Assembly (NCBI RefSeq): GCF_011617245.1
Contig: NZ_CP050152.1
Coordinates: 2,346,503 to 2,410,502 of the forward strand
Length of the DNA stretch: 64,000 nt
Origin: Brevibacterium atlanticum
GTDB lineage: Bacteria; Actinomycetota; Actinomycetes; Actinomycetales; Brevibacteriaceae
Direction of reading: 5' to 3'
The translations under genes were made by a program, and so were the position numbers. The notes beneath the pieces are model-generated. The model did no database searches. It had not been told where the DNA came from and saw only the letters and a program-made list of their open reading frames with translations. Positions within the stretch are counted from its first letter, which is position 1; every line of letters begins with the position of its first letter. Below, piece by piece: positions 9,195-18,300 of this stretch.

Positions 9195-9266
9195 TGCGCG
9201 ATACTGGGATCGAACCAGTGACCTCTTCCGTGTGAAGGAAGCGCGCTACCGCTGCGCCAATCGCGC
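9195..9266 (-). tRNA. tRNA-Val (CAC)
   Basis: 72 bases. The body is identical to the tRNA-Val (GAC) copy except for two bases in the anticodon loop, here TTCACAC, giving anticodon CAC. Discriminator A; CCA not encoded. The flanking bases just past the 3-prime ends of the two genes are also alike, which points to tandem duplication. Confidence 0.96.
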
Positions 9267-9297
9267 TGATTGATCGACATTTCTGTCAATCCATCCG

Positions 9298-9368
9298 AGG
9301 TGGCGACGGGATTCGAACCCGTGTATACGGCTTTGCAGGCCGCTGCCTCGCCTCTCGGCCACGCCACC
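9298..9368 (-). tRNA. tRNA-Cys (GCA)
   Basis: 71 bases. The acceptor stem pairs GGTGGCG with CGCCACC, the discriminator is U as expected for tRNA-Cys, and the anticodon loop CTGCAAA gives GCA. The T-arm is GGGTTCGAATCCC. CCA is not encoded. Confidence 0.96.
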
Positions 9369-9394
9369 GCCAAGGCAGTGCCATGACGCCTCCG

Positions 9395-9467
9395 AGCGGA
9401 TGACGGGACTCGAACCCGCGACCCTCACCTTGGCAAGGTGATGCTCTACCAACTGAGCCACATCCGC
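9395..9467 (-). tRNA. tRNA-Gly (GCC)
   Basis: 73 bases. The acceptor stem GCGGATG (5-prime end at 9467) pairs with the 3-prime arm with one G-U pair, the discriminator is U, and the anticodon stem CACCT/AGGTG closes loop TGCCA with anticodon GCC. It is the first gene of the four-tRNA cluster read leftward. Confidence 0.96.
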
Positions 9468-9591
9468 ATTTCTCGCTGCTCGGTTTCCCTCGCAACGAGA
9501 TACAACTCTATACGCAGGTGACGGCATACGCAAAATCGGAATCGGGTGATCGTCGTCACAGGCGCTGATCAAGCTTTCAGGGTCGCCATCC

Positions 9592-9597
9592 TATAGT
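9592..9597 (+). promoter_or_regulatory. -10 element (TATAGT) for a likely leaderless transcript
   Basis: TATAGT ends six bases before the GTG start at 9604, and no Shine-Dalgarno sequence lies between. That spacing puts the transcription start at or next to the start codon. I do not see a clear -35 hexamer. Confidence 0.5.
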
Positions 9598-9603
9598 GGT
9601 TGG

Positions 9604-10080
9604 GTGCACCCCGATCCCCAGTCCAGCCGCCCCAACGGGTGGTTCTCGCGCCATCATCGGCAAGGCCCCCGACCGTGGCGGAAGCTGCGGCTGGGCTTCC
9701 TGCGCTGGCGGCAGACGGTGCTGGCGAATCCGCACACGGCTCGCCTCTATCGGACCATCGTCGGCGGCCTGGGCACCCTCATCGTCCTCATCGGCCTCAT
9801 GCTCGTCCCCCTGCCCGGTCCTGGCTGGCTCATCGTCATCATCGGGCTGTTCATCATCTCGAGCGAGTTCCAGTGGGCACGCAGACTGCTTCATTTCGTG
9901 CGGGTGAACGTCGAGAAGTGGACACGCTGGATCATGGCCCAGCGGCTCTGGGTCCGCTGGACGATCGGTGCGCTCACCGCGGCCTTCGTCGCGGTCGTCG
10001 TCTGGGGTGCGCTCAAGCTGACCGGTCTGCCCGATTGGGTGCCGGATCTGCCCATCTTCGAACTGCTCAGCCTGCGCTGA
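9604..10080 (+). CDS. PGPGW-domain (TIGR02611-like) membrane protein
   Basis: Small integral membrane protein of unknown function. The 158 residues have a basic N-terminus (about 1-45), a first hydrophobic segment that includes the signature PLPGPGWLIVIIGLFII (about residues 68-84), an amphipathic basic stretch and another membrane segment near 120-138. The GTG start at 9604 is six bases after a TATAGT box, so the mRNA is probably leaderless. The family is widespread in actinobacteria and is often described as a transmembrane protein with a PGPGW motif. It ends facing zapE, with a shared hairpin between them. Confidence 0.85.
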   Translation: MHPDPQSSRPNGWFSRHHRQGPRPWRKLRLGFLRWRQTVLANPHTARLYRTIVGGLGTLIVLIGLMLVPLPGPGWLIVIIGLFIISSEFQWARRLLHFVRVNVEKWTRWIMAQRLWVRWTIGALTAAFVAVVVWGALKLTGLPDWVPDLPIFELLSLR

Positions 10081-10141
10081 AGTCCTCTCCCCGCCACGTC
10101 GACGCTGATGGGCGCGAAGAACTCACGTGGTGAATGCGCAG

Positions 10142-10174
10142 CGCCCGCCGCACCGGGAGTCGGTGCAGCGGGCG
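10142..10174. terminator. Bidirectional hairpin between convergent genes
   Basis: Two stem segments, 10142-10148 with 10168-10174 (CGCCCGC) and 10150-10155 with 10161-10166 (GCACCG), are separated by one mismatch and close a five-base loop. It lies between the end of the PGPGW gene and the end of zapE and can serve both strands. Confidence 0.7.
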
Positions 10175-10237
10175 TGAAACATCAGTGCCGCCTCCTGTGT
10201 AAGCCGCTCATCCCTCAGGGCGACGTCGACGAGTGGC

Positions 10238-11245
10238 TCAGGACGACAGCGCGGTGAGCCGGGACAGGCAGCGCAAGTACTTCTTCTTGTAGCCGCCGGC
10301 CAGCGACTCCTCGGTGAAGACCTTGTCGAGCGGGACACCGGAGTTGATGATGTGGACGTTGCGGTCGTAGAGCCGGTCGACGAGTGCGACGAAACGCAGC
10401 GCCACGCTCTCGTTCTCGATGGTCACCACGTTCTCCCACACCGCATTGTCGATGCCGTCGACCATACGCCCGTAGCGCGACGGATGAACGGACGAGAGGT
10501 GGTTGACGAGCTCGGAGAAGTCATCGCGGGCGATGACACCGCCGAGTTCCGCCGCAGCCGCATCGAGTTCGTCGGCAGACAGCGGATCCGCCGGGGAGCT
10601 CAGGGCGCGGTGGCGATAGTCCTGACCATCGATGCGATAGACCTCGAACTGGTCGGCCAGGGCCTGGATCTCGCGGAGGAAGTCCTGAGCGGCGAAGCGC
10701 CCCTCCCCCAACGATCCGGGCAGAGTATTCGACGTGGCGATGATCTTCACTCCCGCGTCGGTGAGTTCCCGCATGAGCCGAGACATGAGCACGGTGTCGC
10801 CGGGATCGTCGAGTTCGAACTCATCGACGCACACGAGCTTCATCTTCGACAGGTCGTCGCGGGCCCGGGCGAAGCCGAGGGCACCGACGAGGTTCGTGTA
10901 TTCGACGAAGGTGCCGAAGGTGGCAGGCTTCTCATTGGCATGCCACGCCGAGGCCAGGAGGTGGGTCTTGCCGACGCCGTATCCGCCGTCGAGGTAGACG
11001 CCCTTCGGACCGGACTTCCCCTTCGAGAAGAGTCTGCCGAAGAAGCCCGGCGAGTTCGACTGTGAGGTGAACTGTTCGAGCTTGGCCCGCGCCTCAGCCT
11101 GGGACGGTTCGGCCGGGTCGGTGCGGTAGCTGTCGAAGGACACGTCCTCGAACTGCGGAGGCGGGACGAGACCTGCGATGAGCTCTTCGGGGGCAACCTG
11201 TGGGGATCGATCGCTCAGGGCGACCAGAGTCTGCTCGGCATTCAC
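10238..11245 (-). CDS. zapE: Cell division protein ZapE (AFG1-like ATPase)
   Basis: AAA-type ATPase of the ZapE/AFG1 family; in E. coli it acts at the division site on the Z-ring. From the GTG at 11245 the protein has 335 residues. The Walker A motif GGYGVGKT is at about 87-94 and Walker B is LVCVDEFELDD. The family-specific N-terminus APEELIAGLVPPPQFEDV is intact. An in-frame GTG at 11290 would add 15 residues that do not look like the family. It follows era with about 95 bases between. Role in this organism is inferred from the family. Confidence 0.9.
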   Translation of the reverse strand: MNAEQTLVALSDRSPQVAPEELIAGLVPPPQFEDVSFDSYRTDPAEPSQAEARAKLEQFTSQSNSPGFFGRLFSKGKSGPKGVYLDGGYGVGKTHLLASAWHANEKPATFGTFVEYTNLVGALGFARARDDLSKMKLVCVDEFELDDPGDTVLMSRLMRELTDAGVKIIATSNTLPGSLGEGRFAAQDFLREIQALADQFEVYRIDGQDYRHRALSSPADPLSADELDAAAAELGGVIARDDFSELVNHLSSVHPSRYGRMVDGIDNAVWENVVTIENESVALRFVALVDRLYDRNVHIINSGVPLDKVFTEESLAGGYKKKYLRCLSRLTALSS

Positions 11246-11340
11246 TCGGCCTAGTCTATGGCAGTGATCAGCCGCCGCTTCAACTCGCACCCTGTGACGG
11301 TCGCCTCAGACAGAGGCACGAACGGCCCCTCCGCCGCCCC

Positions 11341-12282
11341 TCAGTTCCGGTTGAAGTCGAAGCCGAGGCGACCGAGCTGTTTGGGGTCCCGCTGCCAGTC
11401 CTTGGCGACCTTGACGTGCAGGTCGAGGTAGACCTTCGTGCCGAGCAGCCGTTCGATGCCCTGCCTCGATTCGGATCCGATGGCCTTGAGCCTGCTGCCG
11501 CCCTTGCCGATGATGATCGCCTTCTGGCTGGGGCGTTCGACGTAGAGGTTGACGTGGACGTTCCACAGCGGGTTGTCCTCGCTGCGCCCCTCCCGCGGGT
11601 ACATCTCCTCGACCTGCACGGCCAGGGAATGCGGCAGTTCGTCGCGAACGCCCTCGAGGGCGGCTTCGCGGACGAGTTCGGCGATCATCATCTCTTCGGG
11701 TTCGTCGGTGAGGTCACCGTCCGGGTAGAGCGGAGGTGAGACGGGCAGATGACCGGCCAACACCGAATCGACGGTCTCGACCTGGAAGCCCTCTGCTGCA
11801 GAGACGGGGACGACATCGGCGAAGTCGGCGAGCTCACCAACGGCCAGCAGAGCCTCGGCGACCTTGTCCTTGGGGACGAGATCGACCTTCGTCACCAGCG
11901 CCACGATCGGCGTGCGGCCGTCGAGGAGCTCGAGCTGGGAGGCGATGTAGCGGTCACCGGGACCGATCGGCTCATCCGCGGGCAGGCAGAAGCCGATGAC
12001 GTCGACCTCGCTGAGCGTCATCGCCACGAGGTCGTTCAGGCGCGATCCCAGCAGGGTCCGCGGCTTGTGCAGGCCCGGGGTGTCGATGAGGATGAGCTGG
12101 TGGTCATCGCGATGGACGATGCCGCGGATGGTGTGCCTGGTCGTCTGCGGCTTCGCCGAGGTGATCGCGACCTTCTCCCCCACCAGGGCGTTCGTCAGGG
12201 TCGACTTGCCGGTGTTCGGCCGGCCGACGAAGCAGGCGAATCCGGCCTTGTAGTCCTCGGGGTAGTCCGTGCGGAATTCCAT
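11341..12282 (-). CDS. era: GTPase Era
   Basis: GTPase that binds the 3-prime end of 16S rRNA and helps assemble the 30S subunit. The 313 residues contain G1 (GRPNTGKST, about 20-28), G3 (DTPG), G4 (TKVD) and a C-terminal KH RNA-binding domain with IIIGKGGSRLKAIG. Length is normal. Its start lies one base after the corC stop, and the neighbours ybeY and phoH also serve rRNA maturation and RNA metabolism, so the block works as one operon. Confidence 0.97.
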   Translation of the reverse strand: MEFRTDYPEDYKAGFACFVGRPNTGKSTLTNALVGEKVAITSAKPQTTRHTIRGIVHRDDHQLILIDTPGLHKPRTLLGSRLNDLVAMTLSEVDVIGFCLPADEPIGPGDRYIASQLELLDGRTPIVALVTKVDLVPKDKVAEALLAVGELADFADVVPVSAAEGFQVETVDSVLAGHLPVSPPLYPDGDLTDEPEEMMIAELVREAALEGVRDELPHSLAVQVEEMYPREGRSEDNPLWNVHVNLYVERPSQKAIIIGKGGSRLKAIGSESRQGIERLLGTKVYLDLHVKVAKDWQRDPKQLGRLGFDFNRN

Positions 12283-12283
12283 C

Positions 12284-13633
12284 TCAGTCCTCTTCCTTCG
12301 TGTGACCGGCCTTCACACTGAATCCGCTCGGTCCTGGTCGGCCGGCTCCGGCGGCGCCGACGATGCGGGGGTCCTGCTGGTCGTCGTCCACGCGGGTGAC
12401 CCGCACATGGGTGATCCGGTGGCGTCGGCCCTGCCCTTCCATCGCTTCGATGTTGAGTCCCTCGATGCTCGCATGCGAACCGTCGATGGGCACCCGGTCG
12501 ATGAGCTTCGAGAGCAGTCCGCCGACGCTGTTGACATCGTCTTCGTCGATGCGCACGTCGAAGTATTCGGCGAAGTCCGAGATCGACATCCGGGTGCTGA
12601 TGACGAACGTGCCGTCCGGTTCGGCGACGAGTTCGTCGTCGCCGCTGTCGTATTCGTCCTCGATCTCGCCGACGATCTCTTCGACGATGTCCTCGATGGT
12701 CACGAGCCCGGCAGTGCCGCCGTATTCGTCGATGAGGATCGCCAGGTGCGTCGAATCCAGCTGCATCTGCCGCAGCAGATCATCCGCGGGCTTCGTCTCG
12801 GGTACGAACAGCACGCTGCGGGCGAGGTTGCCGATCGGTCGGTCTGCGTCCTCCGGATGCAGGTGGAGGCGGCGGGCCACGTCCTTGAGGTAGGCGACCC
12901 CGCGGACGTCGTCGAGGTCCTCCCCGCACACGGGGATGCGGGAGAACCCGGAGCGGAAGAACAGGTTGAGCGTCTTCTGCAGTCCCACCTCGGCGTCGAC
13001 GGTGATGAGGTCCGTACGTGGAACCATGACCTCGTTCGCCGAAGTGTCCGAGAGGTTGAACACGGATTGGATCATGTCGCGCTCGCCGTCTTCGATGATA
13101 TCCGATTCGCTGGCCCGCTCGACGAGGTCGCGCAGCTGTTCCGAGGTGACGAACGGCCCGTCCTTGTAGACCTTGTCCGGGGTCAGCAGGTTGCCGAGGA
13201 CGACGAGGATCCGTGTCAGGGGTTTGAGGACGACGAGGACGATGCGCACGACCCAACTGAGGTTGAGGCACACGGCCAGGGAACGGCGTTTGCCGATCGT
13301 GCGCGGGGAGACGCCGGCGATGATGAAGACCGCCACCGAGGCGGTGAGCACCGTGAGGAAGACCATGAGCGGTCCCACGGAATACGTGGAGTCATAGGCC
13401 AGGGCGATGAAGACCGTGGCCAGCGCCTCGAGGAAGTTGCGGACGAAGATGATGACGTTGATGTTCGTCGGCAGGTCGGCGAGGATCCTCTCCACTCGCA
13501 CCGCTGCCCGGCTGCCTTCCTCCTTCGCCTCCTCCACCGCATGGTGGGAGACGGTGAGCAGGGCCGCGTCGACGGCGGAGAGGATCGCAGCGATGACCAG
13601 ACACAGGGCCGCTCCGAGGAAGTAGGCGAACAT
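12284..13633 (-). CDS. CorC/HlyC-family hemolysin-like protein (CNNM transporter homologue)
   Basis: Membrane protein of the CNNM/CorC family, linked to Mg2+ or Co2+ efflux. The 449 residues have an N-terminal DUF21 membrane domain (about 1-175, several hydrophobic helices), a pair of CBS domains (about 190-320, with MVPRTDLITVD and HLAILIDEYGGTAGLVTIED) and a C-terminal transporter-associated CorC_HlyC domain. It starts two bases after the ybeY stop. The ybeY-corC-era order is conserved in many bacteria. The gene product is not a true hemolysin as far as can be inferred. Confidence 0.93.
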   Translation of the reverse strand: MFAYFLGAALCLVIAAILSAVDAALLTVSHHAVEEAKEEGSRAAVRVERILADLPTNINVIIFVRNFLEALATVFIALAYDSTYSVGPLMVFLTVLTASVAVFIIAGVSPRTIGKRRSLAVCLNLSWVVRIVLVVLKPLTRILVVLGNLLTPDKVYKDGPFVTSEQLRDLVERASESDIIEDGERDMIQSVFNLSDTSANEVMVPRTDLITVDAEVGLQKTLNLFFRSGFSRIPVCGEDLDDVRGVAYLKDVARRLHLHPEDADRPIGNLARSVLFVPETKPADDLLRQMQLDSTHLAILIDEYGGTAGLVTIEDIVEEIVGEIEDEYDSGDDELVAEPDGTFVISTRMSISDFAEYFDVRIDEDDVNSVGGLLSKLIDRVPIDGSHASIEGLNIEAMEGQGRRHRITHVRVTRVDDDQQDPRIVGAAGAGRPGPSGFSVKAGHTKEED

Positions 13634-13635
13634 GC

Positions 13636-14124
13636 TCAGACCTCGGTGGGGGTGGGAATGTCGGTGCGGCCGTCGTAGCGGGCGGCGAAGAAGGTCAGCA
13701 GCAGATGCCGCTGGAGTGCGAACATCTCCTCACGCTCTTCGTCCTCGCCGTGGTCGTAGCCGAGCAGGTGGAGGAATCCGTGCACGGTCAGCAGCAGGAT
13801 CTCGTCCATCGTCGAATGCCCGGCCGTCTCCGCCTGGGTGCGGGCCACCTCGGGGCAGATGATGATGTCACCCATCTGGCCTTCGGTGGGACGATCGGGC
13901 TCACCCTGGTGGAGCTGGTCCATCGGGAAGGACATCACGTCGGTCGGCCCTTCGAGGTCCATCCAGTTCACGTGGAGTTCGGACATGGTCTCGGCGTCGA
14001 CCATGGTCACGGCCAGCTCGGCACCCGCGTGCATGTGCAGGGCCTCGCCTAAGTATTCGGTCAGTGCCACGACCTCGTCGAGGTCGACCTCGGCATCGGT
14101 CTCATTGAGCAGCTCGGTGTTCAT
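13636..14124 (-). CDS. ybeY: Endoribonuclease YbeY (rRNA maturation)
   Basis: Zinc-dependent RNase needed for 16S rRNA 3-prime processing and ribosome quality control. From the ATG at 14124 it has 162 residues with the zinc motif HGFLHLLGYDH (H115, H119, H125). The start is fixed by an ATGA overlap with the phoH stop. The same frame stays open upstream to 15198, but that extension is out-of-frame phoH sequence and is not coding. Confidence 0.95.
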   Translation of the reverse strand: MNTELLNETDAEVDLDEVVALTEYLGEALHMHAGAELAVTMVDAETMSELHVNWMDLEGPTDVMSFPMDQLHQGEPDRPTEGQMGDIIICPEVARTQAETAGHSTMDEILLLTVHGFLHLLGYDHGEDEEREEMFALQRHLLLTFFAARYDGRTDIPTPTEV

Positions 14125-15131
14125 TCGGCACTCCCCCACAGGTCGTAGGCCTCGACGATCTTCGTCACCAGCGAATGCCTGACGACGTCCTTGCTGCCGA
14201 GTTCGCAGAACTGCAGGTCCTCGATCCCGGTGAGGATGTCGCGGACGACCTTGAGGCCGCTGCGGGTCTTGCCCGGCAGGTCGATCTGCGAGATGTCGCC
14301 GGTGACGACCATGCGGGAGCCGAATCCCAGCCGGGTGAGGAACATCTTCATCTGCTCGGCGGTGGTGTTCTGCGCTTCGTCGAGGATGATGAAGGCATCG
14401 TTGAGGGTCCGCCCGCGCATGTACGCCAGCGGTGCGACCTCGATCGTGCCGGTCTCGATGAGCAGCGGGATGGATTCGGGGTCGACCATGTCGTGGAGCG
14501 CATCGTAGAGGGGGCGCACATAGGGGTCGATCTTCTCGTTGAGTGTGCCCGGCAGGTAGCCCAGCGATTCGCCGGCCTCGACGGCGGGCCGGGTGAGGAT
14601 GATCCGCGAGACCTCTTTGTGCTGGAGGGCGTTGACAGCCATCGCCATGGCCAGGTAGGTCTTGCCGGTGCCGGCGGGACCGATGCCGAAGGTGATCGTG
14701 TGGTTGCGGATGGCCTTGACGTAGTCGTGCTGGCCCATCGTCTTCGGCCGGATCGACTTGCCCCGTGTGGACAGGATGTTCGTGCCCAAAACCGCCGAGG
14801 CCGCCGCTCCTTCCGAGGAAAACGATGTGACGCGCTCGATCGTCTCCTCGTTGATGCGGTGACCTGCCGCGTGGAGCTTCTTGAGCTCTCCGATCACGCC
14901 GACGAAGGCCTCGAGGCGCTTCGGATCGCCGGCGGCTTGGACCTGATTGGCGCGGACGTGGATATCGAGGTCGCTGAACGTCTTCTCCAGCACACGCAGG
15001 TTCGCCTCGCCGGGTCCGAAGAATTCGACGAGGTCGATGGAGTCGGGGATGACGAGGCGGACGCTGTCGTTGCCGGATGCTCCGGCAGCTGCGCCGTCGC
15101 CGACGGGTGCCTGCTCGTCGGTGGTGTTCAC
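14121..15131 (-). CDS. phoH: PhoH-like ATPase
   Basis: PhoH-family P-loop ATPase, likely an RNA helicase or RNase partner of YbeY. With the GTG at 15131 it has 336 residues; Walker A is GPAGTGKT (about 151-158) and Walker B is IILDEAQN. Start choice is unsettled. No ATG precedes the conserved region. An AAGGA sits five bases before an in-frame CTG at 15158, which would add nine residues, whereas the GTG at 15131 has no ribosome site. The frame stays open far upstream, through rsmE, but that part is not coding. It is coupled to ybeY through ATGA. Confidence 0.93.
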   Translation of the reverse strand: MNTTDEQAPVGDGAAAGASGNDSVRLVIPDSIDLVEFFGPGEANLRVLEKTFSDLDIHVRANQVQAAGDPKRLEAFVGVIGELKKLHAAGHRINEETIERVTSFSSEGAAASAVLGTNILSTRGKSIRPKTMGQHDYVKAIRNHTITFGIGPAGTGKTYLAMAMAVNALQHKEVSRIILTRPAVEAGESLGYLPGTLNEKIDPYVRPLYDALHDMVDPESIPLLIETGTIEVAPLAYMRGRTLNDAFIILDEAQNTTAEQMKMFLTRLGFGSRMVVTGDISQIDLPGKTRSGLKVVRDILTGIEDLQFCELGSKDVVRHSLVTKIVEAYDLWGSAE

Positions 15132-15228
15132 AGAATTCGTGGTGGGGGTGATGTCCAGAATGTTCCTTCGCGTGCGGGGCCGCCGTCTCAGACGGCACCT
15201 GTGTGTGCTTCTATCGTAGTCGCTCGGC

Positions 15229-16038
15229 TCACCAACGGCCCAATGAATTCTGGGCCATGACGAGGCCGGCCGATCCGGCCGAGGAGGAGCGCAGGATGGT
15301 GGGCCCGAGCAGGACCGGCTGTGCGCCGATGCCGGTGAGGGCTTCGAGTTCGCCGTCGCTGATGCCGCCTTCGGGGCCGACGATGAGGACGATGCGTTCG
15401 GGTGTGCTGCCGGAGCCGGGGCCGGCCGCGGGATCGGGGCCGCTGGTCGCCGCGGCATCGTCGCCACCGTGTCCGAGTTCGGCAAGTGCCGCGGAGAGTC
15501 GCTTCTGCGCGGTCTCGTGGAGGACGAACACCGCATCCGATTCGCTCAGCTGCCGCGTCAGGGAGGTCCCGCGGACGAGTTCGTGCAGTCGGGGGAAGCG
15601 GGAGCGCCGCGCCTGCAGGGAGGCCGCGTGCAGCAGGTGCTGCCACTTCGCCGCCATCTTCTCCCGCTTCTTCGCCGGCCAATCGGCGATCGAGCGTTCC
15701 GCGGCCCAGGGGATGACCTCGTCGACGCCGATCTCTGTGGCCGCTTCGATGGCCTGGAGGTCCCGGTCGCCCTTCGCCAGGGCCTGGACGAGGACGAGTC
15801 GGGGATGGGGTTCGTCCTCATGCGTCACCGCGGTGATGTCGAGGTCCATGCCCATCGCCGAGGCGGCCGTGACCTGACCGCGGGCGCGCGTGCCCTCACC
15901 GTCGACGATCTCGATGTGCTCGCCGGGTCCGATCCGACGCACCCGCACCGCATGCCCGGCGACGCCCTCACCGACGGTGAGAACTGTGCCGGGCACCGCC
16001 TCGGCGGCGGCAGCGGTGTGGAAGACGGGCAGGCTCAC
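15229..16038 (-). CDS. rsmE: 16S rRNA (uracil1498-N3)-methyltransferase RsmE
   Basis: SPOUT methyltransferase that modifies U1498 of 16S rRNA using S-adenosylmethionine. The 269 residues have an N-terminal PUA-like domain (about 1-75) and a C-terminal knotted domain with [12 protein letters not shown] (about 221-232) and [12 protein letters not shown] (about 244-255). The family usually has LGPRILR, so the first Arg is Thr here. A Gly/Pro/Ala insert of about 25 residues precedes the knot. The ATG overlaps the dnaJ stop by four bases. Confidence 0.95.
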   Translation of the reverse strand: MSLPVFHTAAAAEAVPGTVLTVGEGVAGHAVRVRRIGPGEHIEIVDGEGTRARGQVTAASAMGMDLDITAVTHEDEPHPRLVLVQALAKGDRDLQAIEAATEIGVDEVIPWAAERSIADWPAKKREKMAAKWQHLLHAASLQARRSRFPRLHELVRGTSLTRQLSESDAVFVLHETAQKRLSAALAELGHGGDDAAATSGPDPAAGPGSGSTPERIVLIVGPEGGISDGELEALTGIGAQPVLLGPTILRSSSAGSAGLVMAQNSLGRW

Positions 16039-17153
16039 CGACCGGCGAACCTCTCACGCATGCGGGAGAACATGCCGGACTTCTCGGTGGTGATCTGGGC
16101 CCGTGGGGCCTGTTCACCGCGCAGTTCGGCGAGCTTTTCGAACAGTTCGCGCTGTTCGTCGTCGAGCTTGTCCGGCGTGTGCACGTCGACGGTGATGAGC
16201 AGGTCGCCGCGGGTCTCCGAGCGCAGGCGGGAGGCGCCGAGGCCGGAGAGTTTGACGACCGTGCCCGACTGGGTGCCGGGAGCGATGCTGAGGTCCTGAG
16301 TGCCGTCGAAGGTCTCGAACGGAATGGTCGCGCCGAGGGCGGCGGCCGTCATCGGCACGGACACCGTGGCGCGGAGGTTGTCGCCGTCGCGCTGGAACAC
16401 CTCGTGGCGGGTGACCATGACCTCGACGAAGAGGTCGCCGGCGGGTCCGCCGCCGGGGCCGACCTCGCCCTGACTGGAAAGCTGGATGCGGGTTCCGTCG
16501 GAGACGCCGGCGGGGATGCGGATCTTCATCGTCCGCTGCTTGCGCACCCGCCCGTCGCCCTGGCAGTTGAGGCAGGGGTTGGGGATGACGGTGCCGAAGC
16601 CGTGGCAGGAGTTGCAGGTCTGGTTCGTGACCATCTGCCCGAGCAGGGTCCGAGTCATCCGCTGGACGCTGCCGGCTCCGTGGCACAGGCTGCAGGTCTC
16701 GACCGAGGTGCCTTCCTGGGTGCCGGCACCCGAGCAGGTCTCACACACCACGGCGGTGGTCACGTCGAGGTCGACGGTGCCGCCGAAGGCCGCGGTCTTG
16801 AGGTCGATGTTGACGCCGACGAGGGCGTCCTTGCCGCGCTGGGTGCGTGGGATCGGGCCGCCGGCCTGTCCGCCGCCACCGCCGAAGAAGGTCTCGAAGA
16901 TGTCTCCGAACCCGCCGAATCCGCCGCCACCGGGGAATCCGCCCTGGCCGTTCTCTCCGCCGCCCATGTCGTAGTTGCGGCGCTTCTCCGGATCGGAGAG
17001 CACATCGTAGGCCAGCGAGATGGCCTTGAATTCGTCTTCGTGGCCGGGATTGACGTCCGGGTGGTACTTGCGTGCCAGCTTCCGGTACGACGACTTGATC
17101 TCAGCCGCGGAAGCATCCTTGGACACTCCGAGTGTTTCATAGTGATCGGCCAC
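16035..17153 (-). CDS. dnaJ: Chaperone protein DnaJ (hrcA-linked copy)
   Basis: Hsp40 co-chaperone that stimulates DnaK ATPase and binds unfolded protein. The 372 residues show the J domain with YHPDVN (HPD about 31-33), a Gly/Phe-rich stretch (about 66-100), four CxxCxGxG zinc repeats ([32 protein letters not shown]) and the C-terminal substrate domains. It lies 75 bases downstream of hrcA and in front of rsmE, the usual actinobacterial arrangement for the second DnaJ. Heat-shock control through HrcA/CIRCE is likely by read-through from the hrcA promoter. Confidence 0.96.
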   Translation of the reverse strand: MADHYETLGVSKDASAAEIKSSYRKLARKYHPDVNPGHEDEFKAISLAYDVLSDPEKRRNYDMGGGENGQGGFPGGGGFGGFGDIFETFFGGGGGQAGGPIPRTQRGKDALVGVNIDLKTAAFGGTVDLDVTTAVVCETCSGAGTQEGTSVETCSLCHGAGSVQRMTRTLLGQMVTNQTCNSCHGFGTVIPNPCLNCQGDGRVRKQRTMKIRIPAGVSDGTRIQLSSQGEVGPGGGPAGDLFVEVMVTRHEVFQRDGDNLRATVSVPMTAAALGATIPFETFDGTQDLSIAPGTQSGTVVKLSGLGASRLRSETRGDLLITVDVHTPDKLDDEQRELFEKLAELRGEQAPRAQITTEKSGMFSRMRERFAGR

Positions 17154-17228
17154 AGAAACTTCTCTCTCCCTGGTGGTGTGTGTTCTTCGTGGTGACGGGC
17201 CCGGAGCCCGGTTCGGTGCGGTGTCGGC

Positions 17229-18281
17229 TCATCCTCGATCGAGCAGCGAGGACACGTACTTCGCCACTGCCCTGACGGCCGAGATCGTTGTCGGGTAGTC
17301 CATCCGCGTCGGTCCCAGCACCGCGAGGCGGGCCGAGGAACCTGCGTCATGACCATATTCGGCGGCCACGACCGATGTCGAACTGAACGATTCGTGAGTG
17401 TTCTCACGTCCGATGCGCACGCTGATCTCCTCTTGGTCCTCAGCCATCGAGGTCAGCAGTCTGAGCAGCACGACCTGTTCCTCGAAGGCCTCGAGGATCG
17501 GGGCCATCTGCTCTCCGAATTCGCGTCCGGACCGGGCGAGGTTCGCGGTGCCCGCCATGATGAGGCGGTCCTCTCGGGTCGCGGCGACGAGGTCGGCGAC
17601 TGCTGCGCGGATCTTCTCCACCTCGGCGTTGCCGGACTCGACGGCGTCTGCGGGGGCAGCCTCGGTGCCGGTCGGCGTCGGTGACGAAGTGCCAGCCTCG
17701 GCCATGACGCGGGAGAGCTTCTTGCCGGAGAACTCGACGTTGATCCGGTCGCGCAGCGCACGCACCCCGTCGTCGTCGAGTCCCTGTGTCACGGTCACGG
17801 TCTTCTGCTCGACCTGACCGGCGTCGGTGATGAGGACGACGAGGACGCGATTCGGTGCGAGCCCGACGATCTCGATGTGTTTGATCCGGGCCAGGGACAC
17901 CGTCGGGTACTGGATCAGGGCGACCTGGTGGGTCAGGCCCGAGAGCACCCGCACGGTGCGGTCGAGCATCTCATCGAGTTCGACGTCGCCGTCGATGAGC
18001 TGGAAGATCGCGCGCCGTTCGGCCTGGGTGAGCGGTTTGAACTCGTCGATGCGGTCGACGAACATCCGATAGCCGAGGTCGGTGGGGATCCGACCGGCGG
18101 AGGTGTGAGGCTGGGCGATGTAGCCGTCCTGCTCGAGCTGGGCCATGTCGTTGCGGATCGTCGCTGGGGACACCCCGAGCGTGTGTCGCTGCACGATGGC
18201 CTTCGAACCGACGGGTTCGTTCGTGGCGACGAAGTCCTCGACGATGGCGCGCAGCACCTGCGCTCTCCTGCTGTCGTTCAT
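17229..18281 (-). CDS. hrcA: Heat-inducible transcription repressor HrcA
   Basis: Repressor of class I heat-shock genes that binds the CIRCE operator. From the ATG at 18281, after GGGAGG, it has 350 residues: an N-terminal winged helix (ILRAIVEDFVATNEPVGSK, then LGVSPATIRNDMAQLE) and a C-terminal GAF-like and dimerisation region. An in-frame start at 18317 would run into the CIRCE element, so I reject it. An acidic Ala/Pro/Thr insert (about 190-210) is not part of the core fold. The CIRCE site 20 bases upstream shows autoregulation. Confidence 0.96.
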   Translation of the reverse strand: MNDSRRAQVLRAIVEDFVATNEPVGSKAIVQRHTLGVSPATIRNDMAQLEQDGYIAQPHTSAGRIPTDLGYRMFVDRIDEFKPLTQAERRAIFQLIDGDVELDEMLDRTVRVLSGLTHQVALIQYPTVSLARIKHIEIVGLAPNRVLVVLITDAGQVEQKTVTVTQGLDDDGVRALRDRINVEFSGKKLSRVMAEAGTSSPTPTGTEAAPADAVESGNAEVEKIRAAVADLVAATREDRLIMAGTANLARSGREFGEQMAPILEAFEEQVVLLRLLTSMAEDQEEISVRIGRENTHESFSSTSVVAAEYGHDAGSSARLAVLGPTRMDYPTTISAVRAVAKYVSSLLDRG

Positions 18282-18300
18282 CGCTGACCTCCCCACACTT

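Noticed and set aside
13636..15198. An apparent 520-residue fusion ending in YbeY
   Set aside because: Everything before the ATG at 14124 is phoH read out of frame; the ATGA overlap with phoH fixes the start.
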